A DNA stretch of 64,000 bases. It comes from Oscillospiraceae bacterium. Its GTDB lineage: Bacteria > Bacillota > Clostridia > Oscillospirales > Oscillospiraceae. This document shows positions 1 through 8,864 of this stretch, piece after piece. The position numbers were made by a program, and so were the translations under genes. The first letter of the stretch is position 1. Every line of letters starts with the position of its first letter. The stretch covers positions 22,168 through 86,167 of the forward strand of contig CACZKM010000007.1 in assembly GCA_902781745.1 (NCBI GenBank), written 5' to 3'. The notes below the pieces were generated by a model that saw only the letters and a program-made list of their open reading frames with translations, did not search any database and had not been told where the DNA came from.

Positions 1-606
1 CGCATGGGGATGCTGGTGGCAAGGGAGGCCTCCGCCCGGCTGGAGGTCCCCTTCGGCATCGTGGACCTCTCCCTGGCCCCCACCCCGGCGGTAGGGGACT
101 CCGTGGCCCGGATCCTGGAGGAGATGGGCCTGGAGGTCTGCGGCACCCACGGCACCACCGCCGCCCTGGCTCTCCTCAACGACGCGGTGAAGAAGGGGGG
201 CGTTATGGCCTCCAACCACGTGGGGGGCCTCTCCGGGGCCTTCATTCCCGTCAGTGAGGACGAGGGCATGATCGCCGCCGCCGCCAAGGGGGCCCTGGGC
301 CTGGACAAGCTGGAGGCCATGACCTGCGTGTGCTCCGTGGGCCTGGACATGATCGCCGTCCCCGGGGACACCCCCGCCGAGACCATCGCCGCCATTATCG
401 CCGACGAGGCCGCCATCGGCATGGTCAACGCCAAGACCACCGCCGTGCGCATCATCCCCGCCCCCGGCAAGACCGTGGGGGACACGGTGGAGTTCGGCGG
501 CCTGCTGGGCTCCGCCCCGGTGATCCCGGTGCACCCCTTCTCCAGCGCCCCCTTCATCGCCAGAGGGGGCCGCATCCCCGCGCCGATGCAAAGCCTGAAG
601 AATTGA
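1..606 (+). CDS. PFL family protein (UPF0210/DUF711), 3' part
   Basis: This is the last ~200 residues of a PFL (UPF0210) family protein. The frame is open from the first base, so the 5' half lies outside the window (the family is usually about 450 residues). Visible family hallmarks are the Gly-rich stretch with [11 protein letters not shown], the [16 protein letters not shown] segment, and the [17 protein letters not shown] region near the C terminus. Cytosolic; the biochemical role is not established. It ends in TGA at 604-606. A 200-base gap follows before the next gene, containing only a GC-rich hairpin near 697-729 and no T tract. The family call is firm; function is unknown. Confidence 0.85.
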   Translation, partial: RMGMLVAREASARLEVPFGIVDLSLAPTPAVGDSVARILEEMGLEVCGTHGTTAALALLNDAVKKGGVMASNHVGGLSGAFIPVSEDEGMIAAAAKGALGLDKLEAMTCVCSVGLDMIAVPGDTPAETIAAIIADEAAIGMVNAKTTAVRIIPAPGKTVGDTVEFGGLLGSAPVIPVHPFSSAPFIARGGRIPAPMQSLKN

Positions 607-806
607 CGGACGCCGGGAGGAGAACCAGGAATTTTTCATGAACTTCCCCGATTTCCATTGCTTTTTTCCCGTCAAAATGGTAACATGAGGGTAACAGGTC
701 CCCGGCCCGTTCCGGCCGGTGGGACCGGCAGGGAAAAACAAGGAGAAGACAAGTCCTTTTTACAACAAATTTCTATTTTTACTGCGATATAAGGAGTGAT
801 CGTGAT

Positions 807-1220
807 ATGGTAAGAGTCATTATGGGCGCCAAGGGATCCGGCAAGACCAAGCAGATGGTGGAGCTCATCAACTACGCCGCGGAAAACGAGATCGGCAGCG
901 TGGTCTGCATCGAGCTGGGCCGCAAGATGATGTTCGACATCAGCCGCAACGTCCGTCTGGTGGAGGCCGGGGAGTTCCCCTTCGGCGGGTATGAATTCCT
1001 CAAGGGCTTCATCGGCGGGCTGTACGCCTCCAACTATGACCTGACCCATGTGTTCATCGACAGCCTGTGCAAGATCATCCCCTCGGAGCCCGACTCTCCC
1101 GAGGTGGAGGAGTTCCTGGCCTGGCTGAGCAAATTTGCCGAAAAGAACAACATCAAGTTCACCATCACCATCAGCGCCGACGTGGCCCTGGCCACCGAGG
1201 CCATGAAGACATATTTCTGA
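807..1220 (+). CDS. Small P-loop NTPase-like hypothetical protein
   Basis: A 137-residue protein starting with a Walker A motif (GAKGSGKT, residues 7-14) and carrying a likely Walker B strand (HVFIDSL, around residue 86). Nothing else resembles a known ATPase family and no membrane segment is visible. The AAGGAG ribosome binding site at 791-796 fixes the ATG at 807. It sits 37 bases upstream of the zinc-ribbon gene in the same direction, so the two are probably cotranscribed. Nucleotide binding is likely from the motif; the biological role is unknown. Confidence 0.6.
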   Translation: MVRVIMGAKGSGKTKQMVELINYAAENEIGSVVCIELGRKMMFDISRNVRLVEAGEFPFGGYEFLKGFIGGLYASNYDLTHVFIDSLCKIIPSEPDSPEVEEFLAWLSKFAEKNNIKFTITISADVALATEAMKTYF

Positions 1221-1257
1221 TACCGATACCCATTCCAACGACCGGGAGGTTGAAACC

Positions 1258-1797
1258 ATGGCACTGAAAGACAAGCTGACCAACCTGGGGAACCTGGCCT
1301 CCACCGTAGGCGGCCGGGCCAACAACGCCATTGAGAACGGCAAGCTGGGCCTGAAGATCAACAGCGAGGAGAAGAAGATCGCGGAGTACACCCTCCACAT
1401 CGGCGAGCTGCTGGTGGAGAAGCTGGACGCCGGCGAGACCTTCGACGACGAGATCGCCGCCCTCTACGCCTCCATCCAGGCCAGCCGGGACGTGATCGCC
1501 GCGGCCCGGAAGGACATCGAGGAGAACAAGCTGGAGAACGAGGCCATGCGCCAGGCCATCGCCCCCGAGGTCCCCGCGGACCCGGTGTGCCCCGCCTGCG
1601 GCGCCCCCGTGGGGGAGGACGCCAACTTCTGCCCCCAGTGCGGCGCGAAGGTGGAGGTGGACCCCGCCCCCGTCCCCGCAGACCCCGAGTGCCCCGCCTG
1701 CGGCGCCCCCGTGAAGGAGGAGGACAAGTTCTGCGAGCAGTGCGGCACCCCGGTGGAGGCCGCCCCGGAAGCACCGGCGGAGACCCCGGCGGAATAA
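1258..1797 (+). CDS. Double zinc-ribbon protein
   Basis: A 179-residue protein with a helical N-terminal half (residues 1-100, probably coiled coil) and two tandem zinc ribbons: CPAC/CPQC at about 111-128 and CPAC/CEQC at about 145-162. Each should bind one zinc ion. Linkers and tail are Pro/Ala/Glu-rich. No signal peptide or membrane segment. The start follows GGGAGG with 8-base spacing. It is the second gene of a two-gene unit and is followed by a strong hairpin terminator at 1815-1850. The domain call is clear; partner and function are unknown. Confidence 0.75.
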   Translation: MALKDKLTNLGNLASTVGGRANNAIENGKLGLKINSEEKKIAEYTLHIGELLVEKLDAGETFDDEIAALYASIQASRDVIAAARKDIEENKLENEAMRQAIAPEVPADPVCPACGAPVGEDANFCPQCGAKVEVDPAPVPADPECPACGAPVKEEDKFCEQCGTPVEAAPEAPAETPAE

Positions 1798-1814
1798 ACC
1801 TGAACCAAGCATAC

Positions 1815-1850
1815 AAAAAACCTCCCGGTCTGACGCCGGGAGGTTTTTTT
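1815..1850 (+). terminator. Rho-independent terminator after zinc-ribbon gene
   Basis: Stem AACCTCCCGG / CCGGGAGGTT with a 7-base loop followed by a run of T. It lies between the rightward zinc-ribbon gene and the 3' end of the leftward copA and has A/T runs on both sides, so it may work in both directions. Confidence 0.85.
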
Positions 1851-1865
1851 GAGTTTGCCACGCTG

Positions 1866-2072
1866 TTATTTTACGTCCTTGACGGTATAGCCCGCCTCGG
1901 TGACGGCGGCGGTCAGGGCCTCGTCGGTGACCCCGTCGGAGCAGGTGACGGCGGCGGTGCCGGCGTCCAGGTCCACCTGGGCGGTGACGCCGGGGATGGC
2001 GTTGAGGGCCTTTTCCACGTTGGCCTTGCAGTGGACGCACATCATGCCTTCGATGTTCATGGTCTTGTTCAT
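1866..2072 (-). CDS. Possible internally initiated CopZ-like copper chaperone
   Basis: Inside copA, in frame, AAAGGAG (2081-2087) lies 8 bases before an ATG (2070-2072) that would start a free 68-residue HMA protein with the CVHC metal motif. The preceding linker is Pro-rich and poorly structured, so a domain released here would be complete. E. coli copA is known to make a free chaperone by frameshifting; the route here would be internal initiation. Seen: the site and spacing. Inferred: that ribosomes use it. Confidence 0.4.
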   Translation of the reverse strand: MNKTMNIEGMMCVHCKANVEKALNAIPGVTAQVDLDAGTAAVTCSDGVTDEALTAAVTEAGYTVKDVK

Positions 2073-4400
2073 GGTGGGTTCTCCTTTCGATGGTTCCGGC
2101 GACAGTGGGCCGGGGGTGGGCTGCTTCGGTTCCTCCGGGGGGGCGGCGGTAGGCTTTTTTCCCCGGGGGTAGGGGGAATATCCGTTCAGGCGGAGGGCGT
2201 TGGTCACCACGCAGAAGCTGGACAGGGACATGGCCGCCGCCGCCAGCATGGGGTTGAGGGTGATCCCCAGCTTCACCAGCACACCGGCGGCGATGGGGAT
2301 GCCGATGACGTTGTAGAAGAAGGCCCAGAACAGATTTTCCTTGATGTTCCTCACCACCTGCCGGGACAGGCGGATGGCGGCGGGGACGTCGGCCAGGGAG
2401 GACTTCAGCAGCACCACGTCGGCGGCGTCCAGGGCCACGTCGGCCCCCCCGCCGATGGCGATGCCCACGGAGGCCCGGGTGAGGGCGGGGGCGTCGTTGA
2501 TGCCGTCCCCCACCATGGCGGCGGTGTGGCGCTGGGTGATGTTCCGCACCACGGCCTCCTTCTCCTGGGGGAGGACCTGGGCGATGACCTGGTCGATGCC
2601 CGCCTGGTCCGCGATGGCTTTGGCGGTGATCTCCTGGTCCCCGGTGAGGAGGACGGGCATGACCCCCAGGTCCTCCTTCAGGTCCCGGATGGTCTCCACG
2701 CTCTCGGGCCGGAGGGTGTCCGCCACGGCGATGAGGCCCAGGGGCTTCCCGGCCCAGGCGAAGTACAGGGGGGTCTTGCCCTGGGCGGCCAGGGGCTCGC
2801 CGGCCTCCTCCAGGGCTTCCGGGAGCAGGCCCAGGCCCTTGAGGAAGTCCCGCTTCCCCCCCAGCAGGGGCCGCCCGTCCACCACGCCCCGGATGCCGCT
2901 GCCGGGGAGCTCCTGGACGTCCTTCACGGGGAGGAGGGTGATGTGGGCCTCGGCGGACCGGGTCCAGACGGCCCGGCCCAGGGGATGGCTGCTGCGGGCC
3001 TCCACCGAGGCCGCCAGGCGGAGGAGGGTCTTTTCCTCCACCCCCTCCGCGGGGATGAGGTCGGTGACGGCGGGCTCCCCCCGGGTGAGGGTGCCCGTCT
3101 TGTCCAGCACCACCACGTCGGTTTTGCCGGCGGTCTCCAGGGCGGCGGCGGTCTTAAAGAGGATGCCGTGCTTTGCCCCCACGCCGCTGCCCACCATGAT
3201 GGCCACGGGGGTGGCCAGCCCCAGGGAGCAGGGGCAGGAGATCACCAGCACGCTGATGGCCCGGGCCAGGGCGTAGCCGATGGATTGGCCCAGCAGGAGC
3301 CAGACGATACAGGTCAGCAGGGCCACCCCCAGCACCGCCGGGACGAAGACGCCGGAGACCCTGTCGGCCAGCCGGGCGATGGGGGCCTTGGTGGCGGCGG
3401 CCTCCTCCACCAGGGCGATGATCCGGCTGAGGGTGGTCTCGCTCCCCACCCGGCGGGTGATGACGGTGAGGGCCCCGCTCTGGTTCAGGGTGGCGGCGGT
3501 GACTTGGTCCCCGGGGCCCTTGTCCACCGGCAGGCTCTCCCCGGTGAGGGCGGCCTCGTTGACGGCGCTCTGGCCGGAGAGGACCTCCCCGTCCACGGGG
3601 ACGCTCTCCCCGGGGCGGATGAGGACCAGGTCCCCGGGCTTCACCCGGTCGATGGGGGTGGCCACGGGCTGTCCGGTTTCGTCCAGCACGTTGGCCACCC
3701 CGGGGGCCAGGTCCATGAGGGCCCGGATGGCGTCGGTGGTCCGGCCCTTGCTGACGGCCTCCAGGAGCTTGCCCACGGTGATGAGGGTGAGGATCATGGC
3801 GGCGCTCTCAAAGTAGTAGCCGCTGTGGCCGGTCATGGCCCCCCGGTCCCCGGCCAGGACGGAGAAGAGCTGGGCGGTGCTGTAGACGAAGGCCGCCCCG
3901 GCTCCCATGGCCACCAGGGTGTCCATGTTGGGGGCCTTGTGGAGGAGCCCCCCCACCCCGGTGACGAAAAACTTCTGGCTGACCACCATGATGAGCCCCG
4001 CCACCAAAAGCTGGTAGAGCCCCGACACGGCGGGGTCCTCCAGGGGAGCGGGCACCGGCCAGCCCGCCAGCCCGTGGCCCATGGTGACGTAGAGCATGGG
4101 CAGCAGGAGGCAGACGCTGACCATGAGCCGGAGGCGGATGGGCTTCCAGTCCCCGGTGTCAAGCTGCCCGCCGGGGGCGGGGGCCTTGGCCTCCTCGATC
4201 ATCGGGGACGCGCCGTAGCCCGCCTTGGCCACGGCCTGGCAGATGGTCTCCTCCGTGGCGGGGGAGGCGAACTCCACCCCCATGGAGCCCGTGAGCAGAT
4301 TGACCGACACGGTCTCCACCCCGGGCAGGGCGGAGACCACCTTCTCCACCCGGGCCGAGCAGGCGGCGCAGCTCATGCCGGTGACGCGAAAGCGTTCCAT
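1866..4400 (-). CDS. copA: Copper-translocating P1B ATPase with C-terminal CopZ-like domain
   Basis: Membrane ATPase that exports Cu(I). From the N terminus it has an HMA domain (CAAC at residues 11-14), membrane helices, the TGES actuator motif, the CPC metal site (389-391), the phosphorylated Asp in DKTGTLT (D433), the GDGIND hinge, then a Pro-rich linker and a second HMA domain (CVHC, 788-791) at the very C terminus. About 844 residues, longer than usual CopA because of this tail. The start at 4400 is chosen because GGGAGG lies 6 bases upstream and the HMA domain begins there. Monocistronic, with its own promoter at 4439-4467. An internal ribosome binding site precedes the tail (separate entry). 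Confidence 0.92.
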   Translation of the reverse strand: MERFRVTGMSCAACSARVEKVVSALPGVETVSVNLLTGSMGVEFASPATEETICQAVAKAGYGASPMIEEAKAPAPGGQLDTGDWKPIRLRLMVSVCLLLPMLYVTMGHGLAGWPVPAPLEDPAVSGLYQLLVAGLIMVVSQKFFVTGVGGLLHKAPNMDTLVAMGAGAAFVYSTAQLFSVLAGDRGAMTGHSGYYFESAAMILTLITVGKLLEAVSKGRTTDAIRALMDLAPGVANVLDETGQPVATPIDRVKPGDLVLIRPGESVPVDGEVLSGQSAVNEAALTGESLPVDKGPGDQVTAATLNQSGALTVITRRVGSETTLSRIIALVEEAAATKAPIARLADRVSGVFVPAVLGVALLTCIVWLLLGQSIGYALARAISVLVISCPCSLGLATPVAIMVGSGVGAKHGILFKTAAALETAGKTDVVVLDKTGTLTRGEPAVTDLIPAEGVEEKTLLRLAASVEARSSHPLGRAVWTRSAEAHITLLPVKDVQELPGSGIRGVVDGRPLLGGKRDFLKGLGLLPEALEEAGEPLAAQGKTPLYFAWAGKPLGLIAVADTLRPESVETIRDLKEDLGVMPVLLTGDQEITAKAIADQAGIDQVIAQVLPQEKEAVVRNITQRHTAAMVGDGINDAPALTRASVGIAIGGGADVALDAADVVLLKSSLADVPAAIRLSRQVVRNIKENLFWAFFYNVIGIPIAAGVLVKLGITLNPMLAAAAMSLSSFCVVTNALRLNGYSPYPRGKKPTAAPPEEPKQPTPGPLSPEPSKGEPTMNKTMNIEGMMCVHCKANVEKALNAIPGVTAQVDLDAGTAAVTCSDGVTDEALTAAVTEAGYTVKDVK

Positions 4401-4438
4401 GGATCTCCCTCCCTTCGTGCATAGCGTTTTGCAGAGAT

Positions 4439-4467
4439 AGTCTAGGCCTGTTTTTCCCAAAAGTCAA
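4439..4467 (-). promoter_or_regulatory. Probable copA promoter
   Basis: On the minus strand, TTGACT (4462-4467) and TAGACT (4439-4444) are separated by 17 bases, about 40 bases upstream of the copA start. No CsoR or CopY operator could be recognised by eye. Confidence 0.5.
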
Positions 4468-4600
4468 GGCGGGGAGGGAGGGAAACGGCGAAAAGAGACC
4501 GGGCGGAGATCCCTCCTTCCCGGCCTTTTTTGCGGAAACCGCTGGTATTTCCCCAAGGCGATTCCCGGGGCCGTGGAAACCGGCCCCGGGCGACCTTTCG

Positions 4601-5173
4601 TTATCCCCCGGAAAAAACCAGGGAGAGATCGACGGTGCAGTCCTCCGTGATCCCCACCGGAGCGGTGGAGCTTGCGCCGTAGGCGTTGGGCGAGCTGTAC
4701 TGACCGTCCTCCAGGGTGTGGATGAGCACGATCTTCTCAACCGGGTCGACGATCCAGTATTCCCGCACCCCGGCTTTTTGATACCAGCGATACTTCACCA
4801 GTTGGTCGTTGCGCCGGTTGGAATCGGAGAGGATCTCCACCACCAGGTCCGGCGCGCCGCGGACGCCCCGGCGGTCGATCCTGCTCTTGTCGCACACGGC
4901 CAGCAGATCGGGCTGGACCACGATATCGACGTCATCGGGACTGTCGCCGTCCTGCTCGAATAAGCGAACGTCTATAGGAGCAGCAACGACATGACAGGGC
5001 TTGCCCAATGCATAATTTGCGAGCTGTCTGTATATCTCGCCGCTGATGACCTGATGCTCAAACGACGGTGACGCAAGGGCGACGGGGATCCCGTCATATA
5101 ATTCATAGCGCACCTCGTCGTCCCAGGAAAGAAGATCGGCATAGGTGTAACGCTTCTCTTGGGGTAAGGCCAT
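4601..5173 (-). CDS. Uma2 family endonuclease-like protein (copy 1)
   Basis: A 190-residue protein of the Uma2/DUF820 family, which has a PD-(D/E)XK nuclease-like fold. Visible signatures are DDVDIVVQPD, APDLVVEILS and YWIVDP in the expected order. The start at 5173 is preceded by GGAGGGG. It lies 29 bases downstream of the VWA gene on the same strand and may be the last gene of the MoxR-VWA unit. A second Uma2 gene lies on the other side of that unit (7440-8012). Biological role of Uma2 proteins is not established; nuclease activity is inferred from fold only. Confidence 0.8.
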   Translation of the reverse strand: MALPQEKRYTYADLLSWDDEVRYELYDGIPVALASPSFEHQVISGEIYRQLANYALGKPCHVVAAPIDVRLFEQDGDSPDDVDIVVQPDLLAVCDKSRIDRRGVRGAPDLVVEILSDSNRRNDQLVKYRWYQKAGVREYWIVDPVEKIVLIHTLEDGQYSSPNAYGASSTAPVGITEDCTVDLSLVFSGG

Positions 5174-5202
5174 CCTGGTCCCCTCCTTCCGGGCGTATGG
5201 TA

Positions 5203-6399
5203 TTATCGGGCGGACACCAGCTTTTTCAGGCCTCTGGCCAGGCCCTCGATGGTCAGCTGATACATATCCACCACATTGCGGATCATCTCGATGGTCTGCC
5301 AGCCGTAGTCGTACTCCCACATGGACTCCGGGATGGGGTTGAACCACACCATCTTCTCGAACCGGTTGTGGAAGCGGTTGAGCCAGGTCAGGCCGGTCTC
5401 CTTGTTGTACCGGTTGTAGTAGCTGCTGCCCCCGATCCAGGTGAGCTCCGAGGGGGCCATGGAGGCGTCCCCCACCACGATGACCTTGTACTCCCGGCTG
5501 AGGTTGTTGATGACCCACTGGGTCTGGACCGAGTCGCTGTAGACGCACCGGGGGTCGGTGTAGAGCTCGGAGTACCAGCAGTTGTGGAAGTAGTAGATCT
5601 TCAGGTCCTTGAAGTTGTTGGCCTTGTTCACCGCCTGGAAGAGCTGGCTGCACAGCCGGGCGTAGGGGGCCATGGACCCGCCGGAGTCGAAGAGGACCAT
5701 GACCTTGATGTCGTTGGTCCGGGGCCGGTCGAACTCCAGGGAGAGGTAGCCGGCGTTGTTGCAGGTCTCGTCGATGGTCCGGTCCAGGTTGAGCACGTCC
5801 ATGGGCCCGTCCTGGCGGGTGGTCATCTGCCGCAGCCGGCGGAAGGCAAGCTGGAAGGTCCGCTGGTCCAGGACGTTGTCCTCCCGGAAGTCCCGGAACT
5901 TCCGCTCGCCCACCACCTGGAGGGCGTGGCGGTGGCGGCTCTCGCCTCCCACCCGGATGCCCGTGGCGGCGTAGCCCGAGTGGCCCATGGTGGAGGTGCC
6001 CCCGGTGCCGATCCAGTACTGGCCGCCGTCGTGGCGCTCGTGCTGCTCGGCCAGGCGCTCCTCCAGCATCTGGCGGAGCTTCTCCAGGTCGAAGGTGGTC
6101 CGGGCGTCCACCTCGTCCTTGTCGTACTTCTTCATGTTCTTGGGGTCGTGGAGCCAGTCCATGAGCTCCTGGGGGATGTCCTCCATGTGCTGGACGTGCT
6201 CAAAGTAGGTGAGGAAGGCCTCGTCGAACTTGTCGAAGTCGGCCTCGGTCTTCACCAAAATCGCCCGGCTGACGTAGTAGAATTCCAGCAGGCTGTTCCG
6301 GCACAGCCCCCGCTCCAGGGCCTCCATCAGGGAGAGCCACTCGTTGAGGGACACGTCCAGGTCCAGGGCCCGCAGGAGGTAAAAGAAATCGGTAAACAC
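5203..6399 (-). CDS. CoxE-like VWA domain protein
   Basis: A 398-residue cytosolic protein with a helical N-terminal half and a von Willebrand factor A domain in the C-terminal half. The metal site reads DSGGSM instead of the usual DxSxS. It starts with GTG at 6399 after AGGAGA. Immediately upstream is a MoxR ATPase gene (gap 18 bases), the typical partnership in which a MoxR AAA+ ATPase and a VWA protein together act as a chaperone/insertase for a third protein. No obvious client such as a molybdenum or cobalt enzyme is encoded nearby. Family call good; client unknown. Confidence 0.8.
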   Translation of the reverse strand: MFTDFFYLLRALDLDVSLNEWLSLMEALERGLCRNSLLEFYYVSRAILVKTEADFDKFDEAFLTYFEHVQHMEDIPQELMDWLHDPKNMKKYDKDEVDARTTFDLEKLRQMLEERLAEQHERHDGGQYWIGTGGTSTMGHSGYAATGIRVGGESRHRHALQVVGERKFRDFREDNVLDQRTFQLAFRRLRQMTTRQDGPMDVLNLDRTIDETCNNAGYLSLEFDRPRTNDIKVMVLFDSGGSMAPYARLCSQLFQAVNKANNFKDLKIYYFHNCWYSELYTDPRCVYSDSVQTQWVINNLSREYKVIVVGDASMAPSELTWIGGSSYYNRYNKETGLTWLNRFHNRFEKMVWFNPIPESMWEYDYGWQTIEMIRNVVDMYQLTIEGLARGLKKLVSAR

Positions 6400-6417
6400 G
6401 ATATGTTCTCCTATGCG

Positions 6418-7251
6418 TTACCAGCGGTATCCGTTCTTGGCGCGGTTCTTGGCGTTCTTCACGGCGGTGAGATCTTCCGTCTTCTTCAGCAGGATGCCGG
6501 CGTAGGGCAGCTCCTTTTCGATCTTCTCCGGGTCCACCCCGCCGATGCGCAGGGCCTGGAGCCAGTCCAGCAGCTCGGAGGTGGAGGGCTTCTTCGCCAC
6601 AGTGGGCAGGTCTCGGACCTGGTAGAAGGCCCGCATGGCCATCTCCAGGAGGTGGTCCTCGATGTTGTCGTAGTGGGCGTGGACGATGTCGGTCATCATG
6701 GCCGCGTCGGGGAAGGAGATGTAGTGGAAGATGCACCGGCGGAGGAAGGCGTCGGGGAGCTCCTTTTCCGCGTTGGAGGTGATGATGACGATGGGCCGCT
6801 GCCTGGCGGTGATGGTCTCCTTGGTCTCGGGGATGTAGAACTCCATCTTGTCCAGCTCCCACAGCAGGTCGTTGGGGAACTCCAGGTCGGCCTTGTCGAT
6901 CTCGTCGATGAGGAGGACCACCTGCTTGTCGGCGGAGAAGGCCTCTCCCAGCTTGCCCAGCTTGATGTACTTCTTGATATCGTCCACCCCTTCGCCGCCG
7001 AACTGGCTGTCGTAGAGCCGCTGGACGGTGTCGTAGACGTACAGGCCGTCCTGGGCCTTGGTGGTGGACTTGATGTTCCAGATGATGAGCTCCTTGTCCA
7101 ACGCGTCGCTGATGGCCTGGGCCAGCTGAGTCTTGCCGGTGCCGGGCTCCCCCTTGATGAGCAGGGGCTTTTCCAGGGCGATGGCGATGTTGACGATCCG
7201 CAGCAGGTCGGCGGAGACCACGTAATTGCTGCTGCCTTTGAATTCTTTCAT
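6418..7251 (-). CDS. MoxR family AAA+ ATPase
   Basis: A 277-residue AAA+ ATPase: Walker A GEPGTGKTQ near residue 33, Walker B VVLLIDEIDKAD, sensor 1 in IITSNAEKELP, and an arginine-finger-type FLRRC segment. It belongs to the MoxR group, which forms ring ATPases that work with VWA proteins; the next gene encodes one. The start at 7251 was preferred over an upstream in-frame codon because AAAGGAA precedes it and the family begins here. First gene of the MoxR-VWA-Uma2 unit. Confidence 0.88.
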   Translation of the reverse strand: MKEFKGSSNYVVSADLLRIVNIAIALEKPLLIKGEPGTGKTQLAQAISDALDKELIIWNIKSTTKAQDGLYVYDTVQRLYDSQFGGEGVDDIKKYIKLGKLGEAFSADKQVVLLIDEIDKADLEFPNDLLWELDKMEFYIPETKETITARQRPIVIITSNAEKELPDAFLRRCIFHYISFPDAAMMTDIVHAHYDNIEDHLLEMAMRAFYQVRDLPTVAKKPSTSELLDWLQALRIGGVDPEKIEKELPYAGILLKKTEDLTAVKNAKNRAKNGYRW

Positions 7252-7439
7252 AGTGTTTGGTTCCTTTCCTTGTCGGTCAGAGGGCCCCCGGGCGGAGGCC
7301 AAATTTATTCAAGAATAATTCTAACACAAAAACGGTAGGAAGTCACCGGGTAACGGGGATTTTTTCTGGGATTTTTTCGGAACAAAAGGAGCCCGCGCCT
7401 GCCGGCGCCGGCTCCTTTGGATATGGGTATCCTGTTTTT

Positions 7440-8012
7440 TTACATCACCCGGTCGAAAATATCCGCCACGGGGATGAGCAAATCGTCAAACAGGCAGCAT
7501 TTAAACTCGGTGATGACCGCCGCCCGCTCTTCCTCGCGCATCTTTGCCAGCATCACCTCGGGGTGGACGGCGTAGACCTCATGGAGAACGAAGCGGCCGT
7601 CCCGAAGCTGGTACTGGGTCACCGTCTTATCCCCCGGGCTGACGATCCAGTATTCCTTGACGCCGCAGGCCTCATACACGTCTTTTTTGTGGCCGATGTC
7701 ATTCTTGGCCGTGCTGGGGGAGAGGACCTCCACCACCAGATCCGGCGCGCCGTGGACGCCGTCGGTCTGGATCTTGTCCCTGTCGCAGACGATCATGCCG
7801 TCGGGGACAAAGCGGTCTTTTTCCGTCAGATACAAGTCCGTACCGTCGGCAAAAGGCGTACAGCCCTTGCCCTTCAAATACCGGTTGAATATGGAATAGA
7901 TATTCGACGCGACAAAATTGTGATTCACCGTCGGCCGGGGAGACATGAGCACGACCTTTCCGTCGATCAGTTCCTCCCACACCGGGTCCTGATAAGCCGG
8001 ATTCTCGTTCAT
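7440..8012 (-). CDS. Uma2 family endonuclease-like protein (copy 2)
   Basis: A 190-residue Uma2/DUF820 protein, only distantly similar to the copy at 4601-5173 but sharing the FVPDGMIVCD, APDLVVEVLSPST and EYWIVSPGDK signatures of the PD-(D/E)XK-like fold. No signal peptide. It follows the SanA-like gene on the same strand with an 18-base gap. Two unlinked-looking Uma2 genes flanking a MoxR-VWA pair could be coincidence, as these genes are numerous in this group. Confidence 0.8.
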   Translation of the reverse strand: MNENPAYQDPVWEELIDGKVVLMSPRPTVNHNFVASNIYSIFNRYLKGKGCTPFADGTDLYLTEKDRFVPDGMIVCDRDKIQTDGVHGAPDLVVEVLSPSTAKNDIGHKKDVYEACGVKEYWIVSPGDKTVTQYQLRDGRFVLHEVYAVHPEVMLAKMREEERAAVITEFKCCLFDDLLIPVADIFDRVM

Positions 8013-8030
8013 GACAGACTCCTTTCCCTG

Positions 8031-8639
8031 TTATCGAAAAACCATCCGCGCAAAATCCTTATCCCGGGCCAGCACCTCCCGGGCCGACCAGATGATCTGC
8101 TTGGGCCCGTAGGTCCGCAGGGTGGCCGACACGCCGTGTGCCTCCAGACCATAGCTCTCGGCCAGGTAGAGGGCCCGGTAGAGGTGATATTCCTGGGTGA
8201 CGAGAACCACCCGCTTCACCCCGAACTCGTCCCTGGCCCGGCGGACGCTGGCGTCGGTGTTGACCCCCTCCCGGTCCAGGACGAGGGCCTCCTTCGGCAC
8301 CCCCCGGGCCAGGGCGAAGGTCTCCATGGCCCCCGGCTCGTCGTAGTCCGGGGCCCGGGTCCCGTCCCCGGAGAGGAGGAGCTTGTCCGCCCAGCCTTTG
8401 TTGTACAGGTCGATGGCCACGGTCATCCGGTCGTGGAGCATGGGCTTGGGGGCGCCGTCGGCGTCCAGGCCGCAGCCCAGGACCAGGATGGCGTCCAGGT
8501 CCCCGGGGGGTTGGTCTTCCGCGGACAGGACGGCGTTTCGTTCATGGAGGACCATCCACCCGCTGATCCCGAAGGCCAGGGCGGCGCCCAGAACACAGAG
8601 GGCCAGCAGGAGGAGAAGAAGGCGTCGCAGGACGATCAT
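8031..8639 (-). CDS. SanA/YdcF-like (DUF218) envelope protein
   Basis: A 202-residue membrane-anchored protein: hydrophobic N-terminal segment (residues 4-28), then a DUF218 domain with ILVLGCG, LLLSGDG and the LVTQEYHLYRA segment typical of SanA. Family members are linked to envelope barrier function and vancomycin sensitivity in enterobacteria; the reaction is unknown. It begins 3 bases after the small acidic gene ends, so they are probably cotranscribed with the SCIFF maturase upstream. Confidence 0.8.
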   Translation of the reverse strand: MIVLRRLLLLLLALCVLGAALAFGISGWMVLHERNAVLSAEDQPPGDLDAILVLGCGLDADGAPKPMLHDRMTVAIDLYNKGWADKLLLSGDGTRAPDYDEPGAMETFALARGVPKEALVLDREGVNTDASVRRARDEFGVKRVVLVTQEYHLYRALYLAESYGLEAHGVSATLRTYGPKQIIWSAREVLARDKDFARMVFR

Positions 8640-8642
8640 GAC

Positions 8643-8831
8643 TCAGTCCTCGTCCTCGTCGTCGTCATCCTCTTCCCCTCTGAGATAAGTGACCTCCAGG
8701 GTGGAGGAGCTGAGCATATCCACCCGGCCTTCCCGCCAGCCCTTTTTGGCCATCTTCTCGTTGCCCGCCTCCAGCTTGGCGGTGACGTCGTCGGTGTCGA
8801 TGCCGTCGTAGCGTACCTTTTTCGTTTCCAT
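8643..8831 (-). CDS. Small acidic hypothetical protein
   Basis: A 62-residue protein ending in a run of Glu/Asp. AAGGAGG with 8-base spacing fixes the ATG at 8831 rather than the GTG just upstream. It lies 33 bases downstream of the SCIFF maturase gene scfB and 3 bases upstream of the SanA-like gene, so it is inside the scf transcription unit. No domain is recognised and it has no cysteine, so it is not a second SCIFF-type substrate. Confidence 0.55.
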   Translation of the reverse strand: METKKVRYDGIDTDDVTAKLEAGNEKMAKKGWREGRVDMLSSSTLEVTYLRGEEDDDDEDED

Positions 8832-8864
8832 CACAGTTTCCTCCTTGCAGGTCTTCCGTATCCG

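Noticed and set aside
1587-4424. Very long open frame on the plus strand opposite copA (and similar ones opposite alaS at 36517-38922, opposite the hybrid kinase at 17444-20575, and at 7257-10304)
   Set aside because: These are antisense shadows of real genes caused by GC-rich codon use; the proteins are low-complexity Gly/His/Val/Asp-rich with no recognisable domain.
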